DNA of 64,000 bases from Phytophthora colocasiae. Lineage: Eukaryota > Oomycota > Peronosporomycetes > Peronosporales > Peronosporaceae. The notes below the pieces were generated by a model. That model saw only the letters and a list, made by a program, of their open reading frames with translations, was not told where the DNA came from and ran no database searches. The translations under genes were made by a program, and so were the position numbers. Location: the NCBI GenBank assembly GCA_018806915.1, contig JAGKQI010000098.1, positions 2,604,001 to 2,668,000 of the forward strand. Reading direction: 5' to 3'. This document shows, piece by piece, positions 20,811 through 29,856 of this stretch. Position 1 is the first letter of the stretch. Every line of letters begins with the position of its first letter.

Positions 20811-23540
20811 TTACGCCTCGTTCTGGTTCGACTGCGGGGCTGCTGAGTCCCAGGCCTGTGCCAGTCTCTTGGTCGATAGCAGCGGCTCCTTCTCCTCCTT
20901 CGATCCGGCGAAGACACCGCGTTGCGAAACCCCCACAGGCGTCGTTGGCCCACTCACCACTGTGGCTGAGTACAAAGTATGCGTGTTGCTGCCCCCACGA
21001 GCCGGAAGAGCGGCGGAAAACGCCAAGGACTCGGCAGTCGCGTTCGCCTTCTTCGCTGCGCGGTGGTAGAGCTTGGACTTGAAGGCGTACTCCTGCTGCA
21101 GCATATCGAGCTGTACTTTCGCCGGGACGCTGCGAATGATCTTCCAGAAGGTCCAGATCAGCAGCAACGAGAGATTTTCACACACGAGGATCATGACCAT
21201 CCGAGTGGTGAGTGAGAAGCACGCAAAGTCCGGGCCAAAGCGGAAGTGAGAGAAGTTGCCGCCCATGGCGTAGGTGATCTGGCTCGAGCAGGACGGTGAG
21301 AAGAACTCCATGGCGCCCGTGGAGATGAAGATGAGGCCGATGTTGACGATCACACCGGTTAGTGCAATGAAGTGAAGCATGTTGTGCCACTCACCAATGC
21401 CGGTTGCCTTGCGTGGAAACGGGCGGCGATTGGTCCTACACAGACGGAATCCGTCTCCGCGGGTCTTGAGGGCGTTCACGATCATGCAGGCAGCAGGCAT
21501 GAGAGGCCACAACATTGAGAACATCACCACAAAGCCAAACTGTACTGTCATGTGGTGATAATCATCGTACGGGTCGTAGTTTTCCTGCTCGCTTTCGAAC
21601 AAAATTGCGCGCGCCTTCGCGTTGAGTAGCTCCACCTCACGCTCGCTGTTTTCCAAGTAACGCGCCGACGATCGATTCAGTAGATGTGCGAGGTTGTCGC
21701 TACTGCGAGCCGGAACGTTCTCCGAGTCCTCGTTTCGGTATGACATTTCCGCGAGAAGACGGCGCTCACCCTGCGCCTTGACCATGGCCATAACTTTGCG
21801 ATCAGTGCCACGGAGACGCTGTTCGTAGTGTTTGCGATGAATCCATGGCACGACGACAGCAATGAGCAGATTCAGCAGCTGAGTAATAATGATAGGCGTG
21901 AGGAACAGGGTCTCCAAGTCGAGATGGTTGATGTCAAAGGTTACCCAGCCACGGCACGGGATGCAACGCGTCTCGCGAATCCCCATCTCATTCCATGCAG
22001 GCGGACACGAGTCACAATAGGCGCCAGAACGATCCATGTAAGGTCCGAAGCAGCAGTTGGCTGGGTCATTCCAGATTAAGGTGTTGAGGAAGTTGGTAAT
22101 TGTATCACCCGCACCCGGGACCACGTACACGAAGGCCAGAAGGAAAAACCATGTATAGTAGTTGAGGAAGTCCATGAGGAACAATTTGCGGATCATGGAC
22201 TTTTCGAACTGTTCAATGGTCTTCCAATTCTCCCACTCCGTGAACATGCGCGCAGCCTTCGTGACGATCACACTCCACTGGATAATATCCACAAACAGTC
22301 CGTAAAGAATACCGCCGCCCAGGATGTAAAACCATTGAGCTGAGAAGAGCCCCCGGTCCGGATAACGCACTTTTAGCACTTCAAACGCAGTGATCCAAAT
22401 AGCGATCACGAACATCATGATTGAGATCTGCACCACCATGAATGTGACCACAGCCAGGTACTTCGGATACCGTTTCCAGCCTGGATAATACTGGTCCGGC
22501 AAACCAGTCACCGGATTCACAAACGCGTCGCCCCGGAACTTCGGATTGCGATACACGACCGTGTTGGTATCAATGTTGTTCGCCCACATGTGGTTCAGTT
22601 CGTTGTTTCGACGAGACCAGGCCTTGAGAAAACCGTAGCTCCAGACTACCGAGATCAGCACAGCCCAGCCAACCAGCACACGCATGTACATGGGGATGCC
22701 CATGACTCCACGGAGACAGGTTAACAGCACACCCAGCAGAGCGATCGGCACCAATGCCTTATTGTAGAAATCCATGAACGCGAAGTAGTACCCGACTTTC
22801 TCCCCGAAGTGCGCTCTAACTTTCCGTAGGAAATTCTCTGATAGAAACTCCAGCTTCTGTGTCCCAATGAACGTCTTCAACAAGTATCTGTTGGTAGCTG
22901 GGTCATGAACAGGGAAAATCGAGCGCACATTCGGGTGATCTTCAGTGATCTTGGCCGTCTCTCTGATAATATGGTCGATCACTTGGATCCTCTCAGCAGG
23001 AGTGACAATGGGGCTGCTCTGTACCACCGAATCCACCTCCCGCGAGTTGCCACTGCGCATCCACGTCTGAAACCTCAACCTTCTCCCGTAAATGGCTAGC
23101 GCCTCGTCGTTTCCACGTATCAACAGCACAAAATACTTGCTGGCCTTCTTTCCATCAGCTTCTACCACACTAAAGTCTCCTTCCAGCATATCAACATCCA
23201 GACCACTGGCTACGAGCTTCTCAATGAGCTGTCCTTCCGCTCCAGTGGTAATGTCCACCGCCACATCAACGTCCGTTGTCTTCTTTTCCTTATTACTCAA
23301 CTGTCGATTCGTCACAATAGCAAAGTCATAGGTCGCCCCCTCCAGCTCCACCCCCTTCAGATATCGATACGTTCCAGGATTCTGACCAGGTTGTGGCGAC
23401 ACAGGTGACTCAAACGTCCACAGATTATCCTGCAACGCCAGGTCCATCGCTCCGGACGAGAGGTGGCGTTCACTGCGTCCTTGCGCTGGTCCGTTGATCG
23501 GCGCGGAGGTCACCTCAGGCGTAGCGTCGTCGTCTTCCAT
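20811..23540 (-). CDS. Anoctamin (TMEM16) family channel/scramblase
   Basis: An intronless 909-residue protein. The N-terminal third is soluble and the rest has about ten hydrophobic segments. The family hallmark GEKVGYYFAFMDFYN precedes the first membrane segment, and the terminal block (MVMILVCENLSLLLIWTFWK) matches the last anoctamin helices. Anoctamins are Ca2+-activated chloride channels or lipid scramblases of plasma membrane or endomembranes; the sequence alone does not say which this is. A cysteine-rich loop (around CCFGPYMDRSGAYCDSC) sits between helices. It starts from MEDDDATP; the gene upstream is divergent with about 240 bp between start codons. The 297 bp between its stop and the start of the calponin-like gene shows nothing notable. 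Confidence 0.85.
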   Translation of the reverse strand: MEDDDATPEVTSAPINGPAQGRSERHLSSGAMDLALQDNLWTFESPVSPQPGQNPGTYRYLKGVELEGATYDFAIVTNRQLSNKEKKTTDVDVAVDITTGAEGQLIEKLVASGLDVDMLEGDFSVVEADGKKASKYFVLLIRGNDEALAIYGRRLRFQTWMRSGNSREVDSVVQSSPIVTPAERIQVIDHIIRETAKITEDHPNVRSIFPVHDPATNRYLLKTFIGTQKLEFLSENFLRKVRAHFGEKVGYYFAFMDFYNKALVPIALLGVLLTCLRGVMGIPMYMRVLVGWAVLISVVWSYGFLKAWSRRNNELNHMWANNIDTNTVVYRNPKFRGDAFVNPVTGLPDQYYPGWKRYPKYLAVVTFMVVQISIMMFVIAIWITAFEVLKVRYPDRGLFSAQWFYILGGGILYGLFVDIIQWSVIVTKAARMFTEWENWKTIEQFEKSMIRKLFLMDFLNYYTWFFLLAFVYVVPGAGDTITNFLNTLIWNDPANCCFGPYMDRSGAYCDSCPPAWNEMGIRETRCIPCRGWVTFDINHLDLETLFLTPIIITQLLNLLIAVVVPWIHRKHYEQRLRGTDRKVMAMVKAQGERRLLAEMSYRNEDSENVPARSSDNLAHLLNRSSARYLENSEREVELLNAKARAILFESEQENYDPYDDYHHMTVQFGFVVMFSMLWPLMPAACMIVNALKTRGDGFRLCRTNRRPFPRKATGIGEWHNMLHFIALTGVIVNIGLIFISTGAMEFFSPSCSSQITYAMGGNFSHFRFGPDFACFSLTTRMVMILVCENLSLLLIWTFWKIIRSVPAKVQLDMLQQEYAFKSKLYHRAAKKANATAESLAFSAALPARGGSNTHTLYSATVVSGPTTPVGVSQRGVFAGSKEEKEPLLSTKRLAQAWDSAAPQSNQNEA

Positions 23541-23780
23541 CGTCTGGCAGTAGCAGCTGGAAGAAGGTCTGGTGGCACCTTTGTGGATCTCTCTGATTCG
23601 ATATGAGATGGCTACACTAAGTACTTCTGAAGTTGGCTACATCAGTTAGTAACGGTCATTTAGATACGTTTATCTAGAGCTGAGTATTTCTGATAATTTC
23701 TTTCCTCAGAAAGGCGTCTACACCTCGAAGCGACATAAGCCCAGTTGGTAACAAGAGAAGACGAACTGAAGCGATTTACG

Positions 23781-24962
23781 ATGGCTGCTCCTGCTGTAGC
23801 GGACGTGGAGTTTAAAGACGATAGTAGCTACGGCCAAGACCCCATCCAGGTGAGCTTAGTTACTCAGCTGCAACACCGGAAGGACCGCCTCTAACACATT
23901 TTCTTGTGTGTATTGCAGTCTGAAGAGAGCAGCAGCGACTCGGATAGCGAATATGAAATACTGTACCCAGGAGACGACGCTACGCAGGAGATCTTGAGCG
24001 ATAGCGAGTACTACGGCAAGTTCATGCCCAGAACAGACGCATTGTCTGAGTCCGTATTGCAATTCTGCGGGAGTTTCCCCGTGCGCATGGCGCCGTTGGT
24101 AGCTGCAGCTTTAGTACAGCGGTTCACAGATGTTCGCTTTAACTGGACCACCAAGACACTGCAGTCGTTCTTGGAGGTTGTATGCTGGACCAGCGTCACG
24201 TACGCGACCTATTCGCTGTACGGTGATATTCTACTAGCCTTGGAAGTCGGCACTTTCGTTGGTGCCATGATGTCCATATGCGACGAGGTTGTGCTGCAGT
24301 TCGTACGTGGGATGGCGCGCGTCATCCGCAATCAGCCCGGAGGCAGTGAGCTTCTGCAACGACTTGGCTTTGACGTGCCAAAGAACGGTAAATCCCCCAC
24401 TGATGGCCAGGAGATCACACTCATCAAGAACTTGGTGTTTGGCTACCTTGGTGTCGTGGCGGTGCGCGCGCTGTGGGAGAATTTCCACGATGTAAAGTTC
24501 TTCGCCTTGCTGACGGCGTGCACAGGCGTGGCCTTCGTGGTTCTCGCCGAGTTTTTCTGTCTCTGGTTGCCGACGCGGCGTGTTGGACTCACACTGCAGT
24601 CTCGCTTCACACAGGTGAAACGGAACTGGCAGGAGCACTGGTTCCGGTCCTTGGTGGAGATGCTTTGCTGGACATTGTCGACGAGTTACTTGTACTACAG
24701 CTCGGAAGACTTTTGGTGGGCTTTTCAATTGGGGACGCTGGTTGCAGTCGGTGTGAGTCTAAGCTCTGGCCTCGACCACCTCGCCGACATTAACATCAAC
24801 CAGATCGAGAAGACCGAGTACGGATTCTGGGAGGAGCGTGCGTTGGATGACCCGTTCATGGCGCTGGCAGCTCACTTGGTGAAGATTCAGCACACACTGG
24901 AGGCATTTGGACGCGCGGTAGAGGCGGAGGCCATGGATATGTACGAAAACTTTGGCGAGTAA
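23781..24962 (+). CDS. Uncharacterised multi-pass membrane protein with internal repeat
   Basis: Two exons, 23781-23849 and 23919-24962, with a 69-bp GT-AG phase-0 intron, giving about 370 residues. The N-terminal 60 residues are acidic and serine-rich (SEESSSDSDSEYE) and presumably cytosolic. The rest has about six hydrophobic segments. Two blocks look duplicated: one with SFLEVVCWTSVTYATYSLYG then LLALEVGTFVGAM, the other with SLVEMLCWTLSTSYLYYS then WWAFQLGTLVAVG. The shared pattern is S-L-x-E-x-x-C-W-T ... L-G-T-x-V. I do not recognise the family. It is divergent from the anoctamin gene and might share its promoter region. Confidence 0.75.
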
Positions 24963-25468
24963 GTTGTGCTGCACTCGAGTGAAGCGAAGATGGAAGAGAT
25001 ACATTCAAGACTGTACGATTGTTGGGGTTGCGACTGCGATGTTATCGCGCAGCGTCTCTAGGCACAGGTGAGCACTGCGATACTAACCCAAGCACGTGGT
25101 CATCTCCTCTAGCCTTACTGCGACTGTTACAGGTGCAAAGTTGGTTGGGGTTTCACAGTTATAGCAACCAGGTCGACCACGTCACTGTCGCGGTCTCCAA
25201 TTCGTCTTCAACTCGTCTTGGTCCAATTGGTTGCGTGCCGTATACTTACCTTCTGAATAAGCTAGCATCATTCCATCACATTAAGCTCACGTAAAGTAAA
25301 CAAGCCAAATCCGGTGCATGCACAGTTGTAGTTGTAGTTGCTGTTTGCAAAGCTGTCACATGTCCGGCGTCGTGTGCATACCTCTGCATCTTAGACCAGC
25401 GAATCGATGCCAGGAGCTTCAGTATCCAATTTCCCCCGTTAAGCCCAAGTCAAGTTCCTACATCAAAG
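24963..25468. other. Intergenic, nothing recognised
   Basis: About 500 bp between two plus-strand genes. A CCAATTGG word at 25222 and stretches of short pyrimidine runs are present. I see no gene or repeat. Confidence 0.5.
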
Positions 25469-26398
25469 ATGGCCCCCAACATGGACGCAGTCGTCGACGC
25501 CACGGCCCAAGTGCACGTGCGCAACAGCCACATCCTCGAGATGCACTCGGACGTGCTGTTCCACATTGGCCTCACATGCTCGCAGGAAGAGCGTCAGCAG
25601 GTGGTCAACACGTTCGGAGACGTCAAGTTCTTCATCACGGGCGGAAGTGCCGAACGCATGACCCATTTCGCACAGTCCGTGGCTAAGGAGCTGGGCATCG
25701 CCACGCCCTACGGCTACCAACTGGCTCCGATCGGCAGCACGTCGCGCTACACGCTGTTCAAGGTCGGCCCTGTGCTTGTGGCGAACCATGGCATCGGCAT
25801 GCCTTCCATCTCCATCCTGTTGCACGAAGTCACCAAGCTGCTCGAGTACGCCGGCGCACACGGAGCCACGTACATCCGCATGGGCACGAGCGGTGGCATT
25901 GGCGTTGAGCCTGGCACTGTCGTTATCACGTCCGAAGGTGTGAATAACAAGATGGAGTCCGTGGATGAGGTGGCAGTGCTTGGCTCTACTGTGCTGCGTC
26001 CGTCTATCTGTTCACCTGAAGTGCGTGAGGAGATCATCACTGCTGCGAAGGAGGTGGGTCTGCCCTACGCGGTGGGCAAGACGCTCAGCTGCAACGACTT
26101 CTACGAGGGTCAGGGCCGCTTGGACGGTGCCATCTGCGAGTACACGCTTGAAGACAAGATGGCGTTCCTGCAGAAGCTGGCCGACGCAGGTGTGCGCAAC
26201 ATCGAGATGGAGGCGCGTCTGATGGCCGGCTTCTGCCACAAGCTTAACATCCCCGTGGCGGTGGTCTGCGTGACGCTGCTGAACCGCCTGAACGGCGACC
26301 AGGTGCTCTCAAGCCACGAGACGCTGCAGGACTTCGAGCGACGCCCTGGCGCTGTGCTGCTGCACTACATCAAGTCGAAGGTGAACGCGTCGCCATAG
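25469..26398 (+). CDS. Uridine phosphorylase
   Basis: An intronless 309-residue protein of the NP-I nucleoside phosphorylase family. The predicted reaction is uridine + phosphate to uracil + ribose-1-phosphate, in cytosolic pyrimidine salvage. Visible motifs include GVEPGTVVI, the phosphate/ribose-site RMGTSGGIG, and the nucleoside-site block NIEMEARLMAGFC. The length and the eukaryote-style HILEMHSDVLFHIGL start resemble animal UPP1. The start ATGGCCCCC at 25469 has a good context; a second ATG lies four codons in. A purine nucleoside phosphorylase is less likely given the UPP-type N-terminus. Confidence 0.85.
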   Translation: MAPNMDAVVDATAQVHVRNSHILEMHSDVLFHIGLTCSQEERQQVVNTFGDVKFFITGGSAERMTHFAQSVAKELGIATPYGYQLAPIGSTSRYTLFKVGPVLVANHGIGMPSISILLHEVTKLLEYAGAHGATYIRMGTSGGIGVEPGTVVITSEGVNNKMESVDEVAVLGSTVLRPSICSPEVREEIITAAKEVGLPYAVGKTLSCNDFYEGQGRLDGAICEYTLEDKMAFLQKLADAGVRNIEMEARLMAGFCHKLNIPVAVVCVTLLNRLNGDQVLSSHETLQDFERRPGAVLLHYIKSKVNASP

Positions 26399-26716
26399 AT
26401 CGAGTATCTTCCGCAGAGATAGAACTGCATAAGTGCTGTAACTTGCAAATATAAATGCGTTATGCTACAAAGAAAAGTTTCCACTACTCCGTTGAACACG
26501 CAGAGACTGTAGCATTATCCGTTTCCAACTGAACCCGTGTGAGTCTATGAGCTCGTTCGGCTATCAAAGCCAAGTTGATCCATCACTGAGATTAACGACT
26601 CGCTGTTGGTAGCCACTTCAACGAGACGGAGGAACATTGCTGGCACGAGAGGATAACGGCCAAATCTGTCCTCACCACAGCGTTCACGAGCCCTTCCTTC
26701 ACTTTTCAATCTCGCC
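26399..26716. promoter_or_regulatory. Intergenic with possible initiator of the PP2C gene
   Basis: A CCTTCACTTTTCAATCTCGC stretch at about 26694-26713, just before the ATG, resembles the oomycete initiator (pyrimidine-TCA-pyrimidine rich). An AATAAA-like ATATAAATG at about 26449 may serve 3' end formation of the upstream gene. Both are weak pattern matches. Confidence 0.3.
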
Positions 26717-28135
26717 ATGTCCCGACCGTCGAACCCCATTTGCTTCCATTCGCAGTGGCGAGGCTCAGGCCTGACTGCGAGTGTGGCTGTGAGCGGGATT
26801 AGTGACATTGGCGGCGCTGACAACTGCGAGAACCAGGACGCATTCTTCACCTTCTACGATCCGAAAAACGCTGCTCTGGTAGTGGGGCTCTTCGACGGCC
26901 ACGGGAGAGACACAGGCCGCGAAGTCGCTCAAGCAGCCAAACGATACTTCGAGGCGCAGTTCCAGGGCTACTCACACGAAGACTACGCGAGACTGGAACG
27001 TGATCCAGAGGAATTCTTCCAGCAGCTCTTTGCCTCGTGTCATCTCGTTATCAAGTACACGCTGCGTGATCTCTATGAGCGAGCTGGTCATTCAGTGGAG
27101 GAGCATCAGCCGGAAGGATTTCTAGTGCGCCACAACTGGCACACAGGGACTGTGGCGAGTGTTCGTGGTGGCACCACTGCAACTATCGTGGTGATCTTGA
27201 ACGGTGGACAGAAGATATACTCGTCGAATGTGGGCGATTCAGCCGTTCTATTAGCCTCCATGGGTCCTGATTTACGTGTAGCGGATGTGAAAGTGCATGG
27301 AAGTGATGATACAGACGTGCACCAGCAAAACAAGTCGCTCCACGATTCCGCAAGAGATGAAGACGAGCTGGACAACAATCGCACACCGAAATCTGATCTC
27401 TTACTGATATCTGGGAACCACAGTCCTGAAAGTGCACATGAGTTTGCACGAGCTAGAACCACACGTTGCAGTTCGCTAGACCCAGCACTACCAGCTCTTC
27501 GGTTCGTATACGACAGCACAGAGCCGAAAAGTCGACGCTTTCCAGTCTTCACCTTGACCAGCAAAGGCGACTTGCAGTATCACCCAAGAGGCGACTACTA
27601 CAAGAACGTGCGTGACGAATGGGCAACAGTCGTTGCAACTCCGTTCGACTCGCTGTTCCCAGACGCATTGGCCTTCACGCGCTCACTCGGTGACTTCCAC
27701 ATGCACAGCTACGGCGTCAGCTGCGAGCCGACAGTGACGGAGCTCTCGCTCGAAAACGTCGTCATCAGAGATCTTGGACACTCAGCAAACAACCAAGAGG
27801 ACAACTACAGCACTAGTGCTGTTTATGACGACGAAGATCACACGAGCTATGCGTCGGATAACAGTGAGGACTCAGGTAAAAGGAACTTCATGCTGGTAGT
27901 GGCATCCGATGGAGTTTGGGACAATTGGAAATACCGAGATTTGCACTGCTTCCTCGACGATGCAAACCGTAACAAGAGCTTGTACCTGCACAGTCAAGTA
28001 AATGAGGACCATTCTCCAGTGGACGCTATCGTCTCCACTCTGATGAATGCCAACTTACAGCGTGCGAGCAGCTACTTCGCTGACCAAGCAGACAACATGA
28101 CGGCCGTTCTATGCAACTTCAGCTTCAAGACCTAA
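26717..28135 (+). CDS. PP2C-type serine/threonine phosphatase
   Basis: An intronless 472-residue PPM/PP2C metal-dependent phosphatase. The metal-binding motifs are visible in order: ENQDAFF near the start, GLFDGHGRDTG, GGTTATIVVI, SNVGDSAVLLAS, FTRSLGDFHMHSYG and VVASDGVWDNW, ending with ADQADNMTAVLCNF. A long insertion between the GDSA and RSLGD motifs (genomic about 27300-27600) is rich in serine, aspartate and arginine and looks disordered. Another insertion before the last motif holds acidic residues. The ATG at 26717 follows a CTCGCC context. Role: reversal of Ser/Thr phosphorylation, substrate unknown. Confidence 0.85.
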   Translation: MSRPSNPICFHSQWRGSGLTASVAVSGISDIGGADNCENQDAFFTFYDPKNAALVVGLFDGHGRDTGREVAQAAKRYFEAQFQGYSHEDYARLERDPEEFFQQLFASCHLVIKYTLRDLYERAGHSVEEHQPEGFLVRHNWHTGTVASVRGGTTATIVVILNGGQKIYSSNVGDSAVLLASMGPDLRVADVKVHGSDDTDVHQQNKSLHDSARDEDELDNNRTPKSDLLLISGNHSPESAHEFARARTTRCSSLDPALPALRFVYDSTEPKSRRFPVFTLTSKGDLQYHPRGDYYKNVRDEWATVVATPFDSLFPDALAFTRSLGDFHMHSYGVSCEPTVTELSLENVVIRDLGHSANNQEDNYSTSAVYDDEDHTSYASDNSEDSGKRNFMLVVASDGVWDNWKYRDLHCFLDDANRNKSLYLHSQVNEDHSPVDAIVSTLMNANLQRASSYFADQADNMTAVLCNFSFKT

Positions 28136-28243
28136 GATCAATCATACGATATGCGTATCAACAGGTAATAAATGTATGTCACACTACATTTTCATCACGC
28201 ATTCGCCACCGCAGATCACGAATCGATCGACCTCAAGAGGATC

Positions 28244-29606
28244 ATGATGCGCCGAGCGACGCAGAGCTTCAGCCAGCGATGCGTCTCCTTTACCAGACGG
28301 CCCAGTGCGTTGATGAGTGGCTCTAAGTGCTCATCCCGCGCTTTGGCAACCAGCGGCACCGGTAATTGAGATTTTTATTTGTCATTTTTGAGATTGACAA
28401 CACTTATCAATTATCTACTTATCTATTGCAGAACTCGAGTGGATGAAGAACCGGGACCCGTACTGTAATGTGGGAGAGTCTATTGTCGCTAAGATTGGCG
28501 TGAATCTGCACCAAAAGCCCAACCACCCGCTGCATATCATCAAGACGAAGATTGAGAGCTACTTTGACGACTTGCATGAAAACCACGGGTAAACTTTGGT
28601 TACAATGAAGGAAGGAATGTGAGGATATAGTTCTAATTCAGTTATGTTGTGTAGATCCCCCAAGTTCACTGTATTTGATGATCTGGACCCCGTGGTGACG
28701 ACCTACGACTGCTTCGACTCGATGCTCGTGCCCAAGGACCACGTGAGTCGCAAGGTCACGGACACCTACTACGTCGACCAGAACCGTGTGTTGCGTGCGC
28801 ACACTAGTGCACACGAAGTGGCCACCATGAAGAAGGGCTTCACGTCGTTCCTCGTTTCGGGCGACGTCTACCGCCGCGACGAGATCGATGCGAGTCATTA
28901 CCCGGTTTTCCACCAGATGGAAGGCGTGCGTATTTTCTCCGAGTTGGATGATGCCACACCCCGTGAAGAGAAGGTGGCACATGTGAAGGAGGAGCTGAAG
29001 AAAACACTGGAGGGAATGGCGAAGGAGCTCTTCGGCGACGTCGAGATGCGCTGGGTCGAGGCCTACTTCCCCTTTACGGAGCCATCGCTGGAGCTCGAGA
29101 TCTTCTTCAACGGTGATTGGCTCGAGGTGCTCGGTTGCGGTGTCCTTCAGCAGGAGATCGTGCGCAACGCTGGTCTTGGAGAGAACGTTGGCTGGGCGTT
29201 CGGGCTTGGCCTTGAGCGTCTCGCTATGGTTCTGTTCGACATTCCGGATATCCGTCTGTTCTGGTCTCAGGATAAGCGCTTCATCTCGCAGTTCAAGGAC
29301 GGACAGATCACTAAGTTCAAGCCGTACAGCAAATACCCTGCTTGCTTCAAAGACGTGAGCTTCTGGCATGACGACAACTTCCACGAGAATAACCTGTGTG
29401 AGGTTGTGCGTGACATTGCTGGTGATATGGTGGAACAGGTGGCCATTGTGGACGAGTTCACGCACCCCAAGACTCAGCGGAAAAGCAAGTGCTACCGTAT
29501 CACGTATCGTCACATGGACCGCAACCTTACAAATAGCGAGGTGGACGACATCCAGGAGATCGTTCGTGCCAAGATGGTGAAGGATCTCGAAGTTGAGCTT
29601 AGATAG
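28244..29606 (+). CDS. FARS2: Mitochondrial phenylalanyl-tRNA synthetase
   Basis: Three exons, 28244-28361, 28432-28588 and 28655-29606, with 70- and 66-bp introns; frame is kept across both joins, giving about 408 residues. It charges tRNA-Phe with phenylalanine in mitochondria. The single-chain organellar type is shown by one polypeptide carrying the class II core (LRAHTSAHE, then YRRDEIDASHYPVFHQMEG as motif 2, and GWAFGLGLERLAMVLFDIPD as motif 3) and a C-terminal ferredoxin-fold anticodon-binding domain (KPYSKYPACFKDVSFW to the end). The N-terminal RRATQSFSQRCVSFTRR is arginine/serine-rich like a mitochondrial presequence. Start could be 28244 or 28247. It lies 108 bp downstream of the PP2C stop. 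Confidence 0.9.
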
Positions 29607-29856
29607 ACTACAGGTGATGGATGACCCAGCCGGCTTTTACGTTTCCAGGTCAGATTAATGGAGAAAAAGCAACAACAAAGTGGGTGTTCAACACAGATAG
29701 AAGCTGGCTGTTTTGAGGTGGAATCCAGTTTCAAAACTGGTTTTCAAATGCTTAAAAGAACCGTTGCAGCAACTGAAACGGATGGAGTGAGGAGGCAGTC
29801 GCAATTGAAGACGAAATAAGTCCATTGTTGGCAATAGTAGCTCATTGCCTAACAAC

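Noticed and set aside
24234..24728. 164-codon minus-strand ORF
   Set aside because: Antisense to the membrane-protein exon, no motif, wrong composition.
28638..29513. 291-codon minus-strand ORF opposite the PheRS gene
   Set aside because: Exact antisense of conserved synthetase coding sequence; it is a codon-bias shadow with no motif of its own.
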